A stretch of DNA of 64,000 nt from Diphasiastrum complanatum (taxonomy: Eukaryota > Streptophyta > Lycopodiopsida > Lycopodiales > Lycopodiaceae): positions 74,907,798 through 74,971,797 of the forward strand of contig CM055095.1 in the NCBI GenBank assembly GCA_029204225.1, given 5' to 3'. Numbering within the stretch: position 1 is the stretch's first letter; every line of letters begins with the position of its first letter. The notes beneath the pieces were generated by a model, which searched no databases, was not told the origin of the DNA, and worked only from the letters and a program-made list of their open reading frames with translations. Positions 11,701-22,844 of the stretch are shown piece after piece. Both the position numbers and the translations under genes were made by a program.

Positions 11701-14507
11701 ATTAGCAACAATCAACCAACTTCAATGAAGCCTTAATGATTGGCAAGGAGAATGTTGTCCATGTGCAGGCATATGGACAGATGATGGAACTTATAGGTAG
11801 AAACAACAAATTACATCGACAACACCTTTGCTGCAGATGAAATACACCCTTGAATATGAGCTTGGATAATAAGTTGACATATCAGAATGCAGGGACTTGT
11901 CACTTCAGAGAAGATCGATGTCAGATGTTGCATTGATGATTGTTGTGCTTTGCAGGTCATCACCGACAATGCGGCAAATTGTGTTGCCATGGGGAAGCTC
12001 GTAAATGAAAAGTACCCTTGGATCTTTTGGTCACCCTATGCTGCACATTGCTTAGACCTCTTATTTGAGGATATAGCAAAGTTGCCATGGATTGCAGAGG
12101 TACTAGACATAGGCCGGTTCTTGGTGAGGTTTGTCACCAAGAGACCGAGGGTCTTGAGTATGTTCAGGGAGTATTCTAGCCTCGACATATTGAGGTCTGC
12201 CCCCACCAGGTCTACTTTTCTATTCATCAAATTTGATTCAAATTTCATCACTTAGATTCTTACTACTTAGAAGCTAGTACATAGCTTACTAGCAACTACT
12301 AACTACTTTCGAGACTCCAGTTTCAACCTAAGACCTTGTTATCCGATTATTGCTTTGTTGAAGCTAATACAATTTGCAATCATGATCCATTATGAGGATC
12401 CTGCTCCTGAGCTTGCACGTACGAGGTCACAACTTCTGTGACTAGGAGGAGGCTACGTTAGGCTTTAGTGACTAGTCTACCTTAGGGGGACTCAGGAGAC
12501 TGGCCCATTTGTATTTACTATTTAGTATTTAATATTCTGGTTAGTTTATAGAAATTAGGAGTTGAGTTTGAACTTTGAAGTTTCGAGATTATAAACTTGA
12601 GCAACATTATTACTATTTGGCATTTATGGATGAGTTAAAACTACATATACGATTCAAGACTCAAGTAACAAGTTCAAATTTTGGTAATGTTCAAATGTGG
12701 AATGTTTCAATTATCAATGTTGAATGTCGAATGGGATTTGTACTCACAGACTACGGTAAGTTGTAAGTTGTAACTCAAGAGTTAATATTTAGAGGTTAGT
12801 ACTTACTACTTAGTATTGTAACTTGTTCTTTGTAAGTTGTAAGCTATTAGAAGTTAGAACTTAGTACTATAATCTATTACTTGTTAAAAGTTACACAATG
12901 CACATTGTATACATTGTCATTTTCATGAAATTTGAATCATTGAACATTTGCTAATTTACCACTAACTAACCATGCACATGGTACATTGGAATATGATATA
13001 TGTAATATGTATGATGTGACAATAATGTTTGAAAAAAAAAACCCTAAAACCGTTTCGCCGGTTCGAACCTGGAGAAGCCGATTCTTTCCCGATTCAAACT
13101 CGATTCAAACACGGTTCAAAAAGGCGATTCGAAAGGTACCCTCAAACTTTGTAGTCACCTATTTTCCCTTGGGCTGATTGGCTATCACAATACATGATAG
13201 GAACTTGTTTGGGTTGTAGCACATGAAGTTCCAATAGCAACCACCTTAACCAAAGAACCCCCTTACTAGTAGAACTTAGAGCTCTGTACTTGGATTCTGA
13301 TGAAGATAGCGAGATAGTTTCTTGCTTTTTGGAAAGCCAAGATACAACCCCATCACAAATGAAAGTAAAAAAGGCACTTATGGACTTCTCATCCACTTTG
13401 TCACTTGCAAAATCTGCTCTCAAAGAGATATTAGTACTTCTATACAATATGCCAGAGGAAATGGTACCCGAAATGTTCCTTAGCACTCTTTTGGAGCTCT
13501 TCCAATACAATTTAAGAGAATTTTGCATAAACTGACTCAATCTTCCTATGCTATAGCTTAGATCATGTCTAGTTATAGTGAGATAGATCAAGGAGCCAAT
13601 TAGTTTTCTATGAAGTGTGATGTCCTCGAAGGATCTTTCATCATCACTTTTAGAACACTTTACGTTTTGCTCCATTGGTGTGACACAACTTTTACATCCT
13701 ATCATTCCAAATCTTTCAAAAATAAAGCTATAATCTACTCCTCTGATGATTTCAATGGCAAGAAAGAACTGTAAAAGTCCTAGATCAACCATTCTGAACT
13801 CTCTAGACAAGGCAATTTTGACTTCTTTGATCCCTGCAACATCATTGCCACTCAAGATGATAACATCTACATAGAAAACTAGGTTGATGATCAAACTATC
13901 TTTCATTCTAACATACAATGATGGACATAAGCACTCAAGTCAAAACCTATTGACAGCAAAAAAGTATTATGCCTAGAATTCCAAGATCTAGGCGCTGCTC
14001 AAGTCCATAAAGACTCTTCTTGAGAAAACACACTTTGTCTTCTTCTCCCTTTTTGATGAAGCCCTCGGATTCATTCTATCTACCTAGGGAAGGAGTTCTT
14101 AATTACCATTCATTCTATCTACCTAGGAGAAGGTGGAAGTTAGTGTGCACGTGCATAGCCAGGATGAGAGCTATCCAGGGATAGGAGATAGATGAAAGTT
14201 TTGGCAGCAGTATGGGACATCGTTAGTCTGGAGGTCGAACCCTCCTTGATTCAAAAGTCTTAGACCTAGAGTAGAGAGGGTGGATCTGGATTGGATCCTA
14301 CGGCAGGGTGGATCGTGAGCACTCAGTTTCTTGCGTTGATTGGCACTATGGAATTTCCACTTACGTACTTTCTAATAGTTGGTATCAGAGCTCCCATGAA
14401 CAATGTTACAGGTTTGATGAATCCACCTTTGACAAACTTTAAGTTCTTTGGTGTTTTTTTGGCAAATTTTTTTGAAATTCTCTTAAAACCCTAGATTAGA
14501 GCTTCAG

Positions 14508-14545
<38 letters not shown>

Positions 14546-17500
14546 GCGGGGGGGGGGGGGGGGGGTAACAACTCAGACATTTTCCTGTCCTCATTAGCTT
14601 GGAATCTTTTGGAATTCAAAGGTCAACCCAATCTCCTTCCCAAAAACTCGAGGTTTCCACTTTTAATTGGCGTAAAACTAGGCTCTATCTTGAGCCATTT
14701 TTACCCTATCACGTGCGACAAGTAGCATTTCTTGCATATCCTACAAGAAATCTACTGTTGCCTTAATTTTGAGAACTTTGAGGCCCACGGAGATAGGAGC
14801 ACGAGGCTGGAAGTCATACATCAATATGAATGGACTATAAGTTATTAATTGACAAGGCAAGACAAAAATATGCATTGAGAATCTAATTACTAGGTACACA
14901 TGTAGTCGGGACCATGACTGAGGCTAGTTATGGAGCATAGGGGGGTGGCTATCATAAGTCACTACACCTCAAAGTCAAGTCAAGACAATTCCAATGAGTG
15001 ACCTAGTCAACAATTGATGATTGTGTGAGCCGTGACCAAAAAGGCAAGTAGGGACTTGATAGGACAAAACCTATGGTGAAGAGGAGCCTTATTCTTGATA
15101 ACAAGTGGTTTGTCTAGAGGAGCTTGAGAGAGCTAGCTTCTAGCAAATGCTATGACCACTAAATATGTAAAGAGGTTGGTTGAACATGAATTTAAAATAA
15201 CCAGCAAGTTAAATGAGACCAATGTATTACATCAAAAAGGTGCTTCTATGAGATTATATTAAAAGGGTTTGACAGCTATCATGTGCCAGAAGAGAATAAG
15301 CAGTGTATAACAAACTAGACGCTTCAGGAGTTGTTTGCCATGTTTTAGATTGTTTGTACTAGCATGATTTCCAAAATATAGCTTGATAAAATGCTTTGGA
15401 TGGATAGAGATTACGGTGTGTTTATCATGCTTCAAACTGAACGCTCATATGTTTACTTGTGTAAGGTGGTCAACCATCTAGCTAATATAACAACATAATA
15501 TTGTGTACTTCAATTGTTGAATTGTCGCAATCAATATAATTTTCATATTCCAAAAAAATAAAAAAATAGGACAATTGAGAAACCCATGAGCTTCCCTTCA
15601 AAAAGCTATTTTAGCAGAAAAACTCACAGAGAAATATTTCAATGACATACTTGTTTGAATATTGTACTATAAGCATTCATTGCTCCGCTATATCGACGTG
15701 GAACTCCTGGAGGCAATTTCCCTTCAGCTTGTAGTCGAACCTTAACCAAATCAGTAGGATTTGCCACTGTTATTGCTAGAGCCCCTGTGGAAAAAAAGGA
15801 GATGGATGTTATTAATGCTCCTAAGGAAGACTAAGATAAACTCCAAACTTCTAGTCTGTTAAAACAAAATGAAATCCAAATGCAAATTGATGACCTGTTG
15901 TTAAACCCGCTGCTATTTTCTTGAGCAATGGAACGTCACCAACATGATCTTTTCCAACATATAATGATTTGACCTGATTGTAAAAATAACCATATTGTTA
16001 AGATGTAAATGGAAACATAAAATTCAATTTGCTATACCAATCAAACTAAAATGTACGGGGTTTTGTCTTGGGGTCTATCCAATGGAAGTGTTGATAAAAG
16101 TGTTAGGAGATTAGATATATCAAAAATGTGGACGAATGAGAATGTGGAAGCAATAATGTCATTCTATCACCAATAATGAATCTGTTGTCTTTCACATGAT
16201 AAGCCTCCTAATCATCTTGTAAGGGGCAATAGTTGATAAACATTACTACATGGGGCAACCACTGACAAACATGCACCAAATAGTGGAAAATAAACATTTA
16301 GATTTATCATCAAGCTAAGGTAGAAGTAACCATTGCCCTCACCCGCCAAAAGTTTCAACAGTTTATGCACAGGAAAAAACAATCGTAGCAACCTGATTAA
16401 AGGAAATCCAAGAGCGGCATTTGATAATAAGAGAGAGAACAATCAAGACAAATCAAACAAGCTGCTCAAGCCTCAATTCTTTTTTCAAAATTTCTAACCT
16501 ATATGGGCCCATGGACATGGGCCCTTCGACCCTTTTGGGGGCCTTAGGGCCTCATATGCCAATTTTAAAAATGGATGTATCCAAACATGTAAAAATGTTG
16601 TAGGCTAACAAGGATACATATTACACATTATGTGTAGCAAGTTAGTTATAAGCATCACATCATGCAACTGCTTGAGTCACATGCCCCAAGGCCCATAATA
16701 TATTTTTATCACTTGTTGATAATTGTGCCTTTATTTGAGTAATCCAATCCACAATATTAATTATTATTTGGTACTTTATACGTTATGACTCATGAGCTGG
16801 CTCACCATTAACCTGTCATTTGATTGATGTTTTTTTCATTTCAGATATGGCCTGGTTAGGTCAACTGGGTCCTAGTCCCTTACTATGTATGACATTACCT
16901 ATGCATTTCTTAAAACGCTTTGATTGATACAAGCAATATTCAAAATTTCATGAGTTCCTCTATTGTTATGCACATAGTTGCAACTTGCAACCAAACACAT
17001 TTAGAAAGAGTTTCAAACTCATTGCCAGATTCAAACATTTGGAACACATTTCAAATGTTCAATTACAAACCCTTTATTAGAAGGTCCCAAAACTTTCTTA
17101 AAAAGGTCAAAATTGTTCAATTAGGGCCACAGAAGACCTGTATGTGTAAGGGTTGGAGATACTGGGGTGTCAATTGCATTTAGGAAGCTGAAATTCTATG
17201 GTTCATCCAAGATCTTGCAGGTTAAAGTTGCCTGGTTGCTGAACTCTTTGCACTAACTTTGTAACTATTAGAAATTGATGTTAATTTGACCCCTAATGTT
17301 AATGGTCCATGCCTGCGAGCTATATTGAGGAACCCATATTATTTTTAGCTTTGCCATAGGATATTTGCATGTAGTACAGGTCTATGTCTTGAATCTGAGA
17401 TATTGTTATTTGCTCTATTGAACCTATGGTGTGTGTGTGTGTGCACGCGTGAGTGTGAGTAGTAATAAGATTAGTTTACTCCTAGGAATCTTGAATTATT

Positions 17501-18144
17501 CTCATAATTCTGACCGTAACTTCTCCAAATAGCGAACTACCCTGCAAAGCTGATATCTTGTGCTGCTACTGGCATATTGCATTGCGGAAAAACTTCAAAT
17601 ATCGGTGCTGAGCTGGAGACGTGATGCATTATATAGAGTCAAACTTTTGGATGATGAGGAGTTCATGTTCAGTGCAAAAATTCATCAGGATTTTGAAAAA
17701 CATTTGAGAAAATTACAAAAACAAACCCCTCAAACACAAGCTACTATCTAAATATTAAAAAATTGACAACAATACAAGTCAAGCTTATTAATTATTGAGG
17801 AGATACAACTGGCAATCTTGATGGAATCAGCTACAATTTAGAAAAAAATTATAAATGCAAACGAATGCTTTTACATAACACGATCACTTACAGGCTCGTA
17901 TAAGCCGATGCGCAGTCCTCCAAAAAGAATCTGTCGGTGTAATCCTGGTACAATTCCCTTCCACAGAGAAGAAGCACCTTCTTCTCGAGCAATAGTAGCT
18001 ACAGTACCAAATAAACCCCTATATTTTGGTGTTAATGTTGCTCCACCTTCAAGAGCTTTTCCTTGAAGCTGTAACCTCACCTTTGCTGTGTCTATAGGAA
18101 GTGTAGTAATCTACAGTTTCCAAACAAAATTTCAAAATCTCTCT

Positions 18145-18204
<60 letters not shown>

Positions 18205-20792
18205 ATCCATGCAATCACACCTTCAACGGACAGATGCATCAATTGAAGAACTCAGACGAGAAATTACGACCATCAAATGTGCAGCATCCTCCCAAGCAGC
18301 TACTTCAAATACGATCCAACAACTCGAAAACAAAGTGGAGCAGCACCATACGGCTGTCCAGTCTTGGGCAGAGGTTCTCAAAGGTCCAGGTAAAGCAGAT
18401 GCTCCAGTTTCCTTCATCTCCGCTACACTTACGGAGAGTCAGTTGCGAGAGCAAAAGGCTCTTAATGTTCGTGTTAGAGGCGTCCCAGACTCCCTGGATG
18501 CTCTTAAGGAAGACAAGGAGTTTTTGGAAACTAATCTACAGCACCATGACAATGGTTTGGATTGAGCTTGGCGTACCAAGAAAGATGCTAGCACTCTTGT
18601 CCTACGCTTCACTTCGTTGGAGTCTAGGCGTGAGGTACTACATCAGAGACATAAGCTAAAAAATACCAAGATCTTCCTGGATAAAGATCTCACATTTGTC
18701 CAAGTTGCGGAAAGGAAAAAGGCTCTGCAGAATGCAAAGGATACAGGGAGATGCTTAATATATAGAGACGGCAATATCCGTTTTGTTGATGCTAAACCTT
18801 CAGTTGAAACTAAATAGACAATTGTCATAATGATATCTGAGATTGATCAGAGTTAGAGTCAGAGTTAGAGAATTGAAGAGATGTCCAGTAGAACCTGTAA
18901 ATGGTCTACGTACCATACAATCCTGGCCATTAATCTCTTCTTAGTTAGATTTGTTTACTGTTGTTGATTGACGGCATCGATCCATCTCGTTTCTATTTCT
19001 TTTGATGTATTGTTCTGTCTTATATGCCTTATGGCATGGAAAAGACGTTAATAAAGCTTTCTTTCTTTCTTTCTTTCTTTCTCTCTCTCTCCATCCAAAA
19101 GCTATCTCCAAAACCTTAGAAGCTTCTCTAGAGGATATACATCTTGATTTGCGACCTTTATCTCTCATCCAAACTGCACGAATGTACAATATTTCACGAG
19201 TAGACTGGACAAAGTTAGGGGATGGAACTAACATTGTTTGCAACATCCACTTGATACTGAAGCAGTTAGTAGGTTATATCAAAACAGATGTAAACCGGCA
19301 TGGTAAGATTTGAGAATGCACCCTTACACAGAACTTTTGGCACAGAGCGACATGTTTCCAAGTGTGGTCAGCCTCAAATCTGCCACAATAGGTCATTTCT
19401 CAAGTGTGCATATCCTGAAACCTTTTTTTCAAGTTTGCACCTTCTCTGGTTTCTAATACCATGTTAAAATCTTACCATAAATTTATGATTTGCTACTGCT
19501 CAAAGTTGGTGACACTTTTAGGAACAATGATGTCTACTTGCTGACTCATAACCAAGTCATAGTACCAAGATACATACACACATGACCAACTGGAGGGTAA
19601 TCTGATACTGTTAGTATTCCTAATTTTCCGCTTTATGGCACATTCATTATTTTCTTTGACTGCCTCCCAGTATCGAACGTAACAATTTTAAAATGACTCA
19701 CTCCAAAAGCACTAATTCGATGACATAAAGATCGCTAATTAAGCTTGTGTTGAATTTCTGGCATGAAAACATCGCAGAGAGCGGCATCATCAATCAGTCA
19801 GTGGCAAAAAATGCAAAATTTGCAGGCGTTTCTGTTGTTTCAGGTACTTACGCTGTAGCTTGAACTAAGATTTATGCAGCTAGTTCTTCTAGGTTTGCCA
19901 GAAGCAGAGACTAGTCACTTAAAACACATGAAAGCTTTGGATCTAAACAAGAAACTGGCATGACACCAGATTTTCGTAAAGCAGAAATTACAACATATTG
20001 CAGAGAGTGGCATCATAATCATCGGTTGCCGAGCAAAACATGCAAAATTTGCAGGCGGTTCTGTTGATCCAGGTACTTACGCTGTAGCTTGAACTAAGAC
20101 TTACTCAGCTGGTTCTTCTAGGTTTGCCAGAAGCAGAGATTAGTTCACTTAAAACACACAAAAGTTTTGGATCTAAACACGAAACTGGCAAACCAGATTT
20201 CCCGTAAGCAGAAATCCAACATTTTCGCATTCATTTTATGCTCTTATAGAGAATTATGAACCCCACAAATTTAAAAAGGAGCTCGTAAAAATCTTGATCT
20301 CATGAGTAACTAACATAGCGCCAGATTTTTAAAAGCATATGACACTTACCGAAAATTATGTACGTCCAAATTTAAACAGAAGCTTTCGCACAGCTATATA
20401 ATATTTCACTCGACGGTATGAAAAGCGAGGCACAAGCCGGAAATCGTTAAAATGTCAACCGAGAGCAAAAACATTTTATCTAAAGCTCTATAAAAATTAA
20501 GGTGCAACAAAAACTCAAACAGCAGCTAACGCACAGGTACATAATACTTCAACCGCCATTACGAAAAGTGGCATACAAAGCAGGAATCACTAGGAAACCG
20601 GAGGCAGAAACTTTCTGATTATCAGGATCTTGCAGCCGAAGAATCGCGATACTGCTCGCATTCTGGTAAAACATGATAAAAAGGTGTAAAAGAAAAGCCA
20701 ACCTCTGCAAAGCAGGTGCTGAAGGCGCTGCATGCAAAACTTTTCAAAACGGGAGGAGATCTTCGACGAGGAGCAGCATCATGCTCCGCCAT
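8744..20792 (-). CDS. UCP1: Mitochondrial uncoupling protein (plant UCP/PUMP), 9 exons, 307 aa
   Basis: Exons on the minus strand, in order: 20,703-20,792; 17,892-18,110; 15,895-15,973; 15,651-15,784; 10,772-10,870; 10,556-10,657; 10,020-10,097; 8,941-9,027; 8,744-8,779. All introns have GT donors and AG acceptors, and the phases join into one open frame of 307 codons plus TGA. The plant UCP1 family is about 306 aa. The three mitochondrial-carrier signatures are present: PIDTAKVR (aa 35-42), PTDLVKVR (139-146) and PVDVVKSR (238-245). [12 protein letters not shown] follows a short basic N-terminus; [30 protein letters not shown] and [15 protein letters not shown] are typical of the family. It is an inner-membrane carrier with six helices; the plant members are known for regulated proton leak and dicarboxylate/amino-acid exchange. 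FVRLGSWN carries Val where I recall Gly in relatives. The 11-residue last exon ([11 protein letters not shown]) is the least certain piece. Introns 1, 2 and 4 are 2.6, 1.9 and 4.8 kb and carry TEs. Confidence 0.95.
11880..12260 (+). mobile_element. hAT transposase fragment (DUF659 region) in UCP intron 4
   Basis: An open stretch encodes [16 protein letters not shown], the [12 protein letters not shown] block and [15 protein letters not shown], which form the DUF659/RNase H-like core of plant hAT transposases. It is antisense to the carrier gene. The same words ([17 protein letters not shown]) occur in the minus-strand hAT element at 47,715-50,285, so both belong to one family. No BED finger or C-terminal dimerisation domain is seen here, so this copy is a fragment. 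The flank to about 13,140 has low-complexity TTAGTACT-like words resembling the introns of the other copy. Confidence 0.85.
13180..14085 (-). mobile_element. Copia fragment (RT to RNase H), same strand as the UCP gene, in intron 4
   Basis: Reading the minus strand from 14,085 down gives a degraded [23 protein letters not shown] block. The 258-codon ORF 13,142-13,918 then carries the catalytic box as YVDVIILSG (YVDD expected), [20 protein letters not shown] and the RNase [13 protein letters not shown] block. The second catalytic Asp is lost. It is related to Copia F at 22,845-24,892, which shares the [10 protein letters not shown] block. The 3' end stops within RNase H near 13,180, and no LTR was recognised. 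Confidence 0.85.
14150..14566 (+). mobile_element. Possible tRNA-derived SINE or retroposed unit with poly(A) and poly(G) tail
   Basis: A possible Pol III A-box (TGGCAGCAGTATGG, about 14,195) is followed about 30 bp on by a possible B-box (GGTCGAACCC, about 14,226). The segment ends in about 34 As at 14,508-14,541, followed by a G-rich run to 14,566. A TGGTATCAGAGCTC sequence at 14,383 is instead the usual LTR-element primer-binding site, so an LTR remnant is the alternative. No flanking target duplication was identified. Confidence 0.35.
18139..19092 (+). mobile_element. ORF1-only LINE copy in UCP intron 1, with (CTTT)n tail
   Basis: It starts at a (CT)n tract (18,139-18,199), continues with a single-frame ORF1 (18,209-18,817) containing one in-frame TGA at 18,563-18,565, and has a short 3' UTR. 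AATAAA lies at 19,050-19,055, followed by a (CTTT)n/(CT)n tail. The protein has a heptad-rich coiled coil, the [10 protein letters not shown] block, [32 protein letters not shown] and IYRDGNIRF. This order resembles L1 ORF1p (Transposase_22-like). It matches the ORF1 of LINE B at 45,341-46,285. No endonuclease or RT sequence lies between ORF1 and the tail. It is antisense to the host gene. Confidence 0.8.
19774..20225. repeat. Two-copy tandem duplication, period about 226 bp, in UCP intron 1
   Basis: The block starting at GCAGAGAG(C/T)GGCATCAT (19,774) recurs at 20,000 with shared words such as GGTACTTACGCTGTAGCTTG and GGTTTGCCAGAAGCAGAGA. A second, more diverged pair follows (about 20,395-20,455 and 20,530-20,595), sharing the GAAAAG(C/T)G core. 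All lie between exon 1 and the LINE insertion, on the exon 1 side of intron 1. Confidence 0.85.
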
Positions 20793-21030
20793 AGCTGCTT
20801 AATATTGTCGTTTCGGATCGATCGAGCAATCGATCTCCGTACTCGTAATATTTCTTCTTCGATCGATAAAATTTCTCCGTAGTACTCCCGTTGCTTCGAA
20901 GGAAGAGAGAGAGAGAGAGAGAGAGGGAGAGACAACAGCAGCAGCAGCAACGACAACACCAAACTATAAAATGGCCGCTTTTTTTTTTTTTCTATTGAGG
21001 CTGTCCTTTTGGTGGTCTTATGCTTCATTT
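20793..21030 (-). promoter_or_regulatory. 5' leader and proximal upstream region of the UCP gene
   Basis: On the minus strand the leader before the ATG is CT-rich ((CT)n complement of 20,902-20,931), with a short CTG repeat (complement of CAG at about 20,936-20,948). Pyrimidine-rich leaders are common in plant genes. No TATA box in the right orientation is obvious; the TATAAAA at 20,965-20,971 is on the plus strand. The transcription start is not fixed by the sequence. Confidence 0.4.
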
Positions 21031-22844
21031 TTCATCTCTCTTTTAGCACATTCATATAATAAAAAGCTATTGAGCCTAGGTGGCCGGCAGGCATGGAAGG
21101 ATTTGGAAGTAGGTATGTATTCCTCCTCTAGATTGAGAGTATCTAGCCAAATACGCATCTAGATTGATAATATCTAGACTGAGAGTGCAGGTAGGACCCC
21201 ATCCTCATCCAACGATTCACAAATCCTCAAATATTTAATCAAAAAGTTGTGATATTATGCCACGAGAGACCTTGCCATGGTTGTGAAATTGTTAGATTAG
21301 TAAAAAAAGAATATGTAGGAAAACTATCCTTGTCTTCTTTGAAGTTCAAACTTTGAGTGTAATTTGTGGGGTTTGACTTATGCAATTGCATTTATTGCTT
21401 TTTTTTACTGAAAGAGATCAAGACATGATTAAGTTATTGTGATGATTCAATCTTTTTTTTGGCATCTTATGTTGCAAGACCTTACAATCATTATAGACAA
21501 GTAGTTGAAGTTTTTTAGAATTTGGAACTAAAATTGGATGATGGAATATAAAAAGAAAATACAATGTGTATGAAACTAATCGCAAATACAAATAGGTTAT
21601 ATTGATAGTTTTTTGTAATGGGTTTTTATTTCCCTCATGAACTATGTCTTTGATTTTGAAGTTGGAGATTAGGTTTGATAAGTTGAGTTTTATATAAAAA
21701 AAAATATGACGTTAGTTTGTGAGGTTAATGGTTATTTGGTGATGTTGTGTTTGGAGTAGATGATATTTGGTGGCTTTTCATTTTGTAGTACAAATATATT
21801 GGAGACTAATCAAACCGAAATGCATAAGTTGAACGAGAGTGGCATTCATGGTAATTGTACTTTATCCATATATGGTCAAGTTATAGTTTCTCCATATATG
21901 GCAATTGTAGTTTATTCATATATGGTCAAGTTGTGAGTTGTAGAGAGTTGTAGCTTCTTTGGGGAGTATTTGCAATCCATGTTTGAACATGAAATTTTGA
22001 AGCTATTGACTAAGTGACTTGGGTTTTAGATTATCAATGTTGCGTCCATGTCTAGTATTTGGAACTCAAAATTATTCCTAACATGGATAGTCAGTACTCC
22101 AGTTAGTGTATAAGTTTATTAGTTGTGCCACATCATTTCGGGCTTGGCCAGTAATGTAATTAATAATCTTATGAGGGGGCATGTGCTGTAATTGGACCTA
22201 TGGAGCTTTTGCATGGTGATTGACAACTTTTGTGCAAGAATAGGAGGTGATCAAATGCTTTTGATAGGAATAGGAGGATCCTAAAAGGAATATTCTCTAG
22301 TTTTTGGAGAGGATACCTCTTGTAAGAACTCGTCCATCTCCTCATTGTGAATTTTGATTTGAGAAGCCAGGTTCCCCTCTTCTCTTGCATTTGGTTAGGG
22401 TTTTGACTAGCCATTTCCTGTTAGTTGGGTGGTTTTGCTCCACAGGTGTCCTTTTGGTTGCATGTAATAGGATCTAAGGAGACCTTCACTTGGTGATCGT
22501 AATAATCAATAATAGAATCACTTTTTATAATTGCAAGAATGTTTTTGGGTAGTTCTTGGGGCACATTATGGAAAGTTAGTAGTGGCATTTTAATTTTTAT
22601 TCTTGAGTACTTGTACAAAGGCAAGAATACTAAGTTTTCAAGTAGCTATGTCATGTAGTTTTTCCAATTCTTGTTTTACTTTGGTGTCACGACGAAGATC
22701 TCTTGTTGTAATGGTTGTAGGAGGTACAAAATAGTAGTGTACTTAAGTCTTGAAAGACGTATAAGTTAGACCATGTTCATTAATGCTTTTGAGCTGAAAT
22801 TAAGTATCCTTGTGCACAATGTATTGTTCGTGTTGTTGCAAGTT
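21031..22844. other. AT-rich intergenic stretch without a recognisable gene
   Basis: It lies between the UCP upstream region and a truncated Copia element. Short ORFs on both strands (for example 22,169-22,414 minus) show no known domain. A short repeated phrase (ATATATGGTCAAGTT) occurs near 21,870 and 21,917. Confidence 0.5.

Noticed and set aside
14383-14396. LTR primer-binding site as proof of an intact LTR element
   Set aside because: The site is convincing, but no matching LTR or gag was found next to it.
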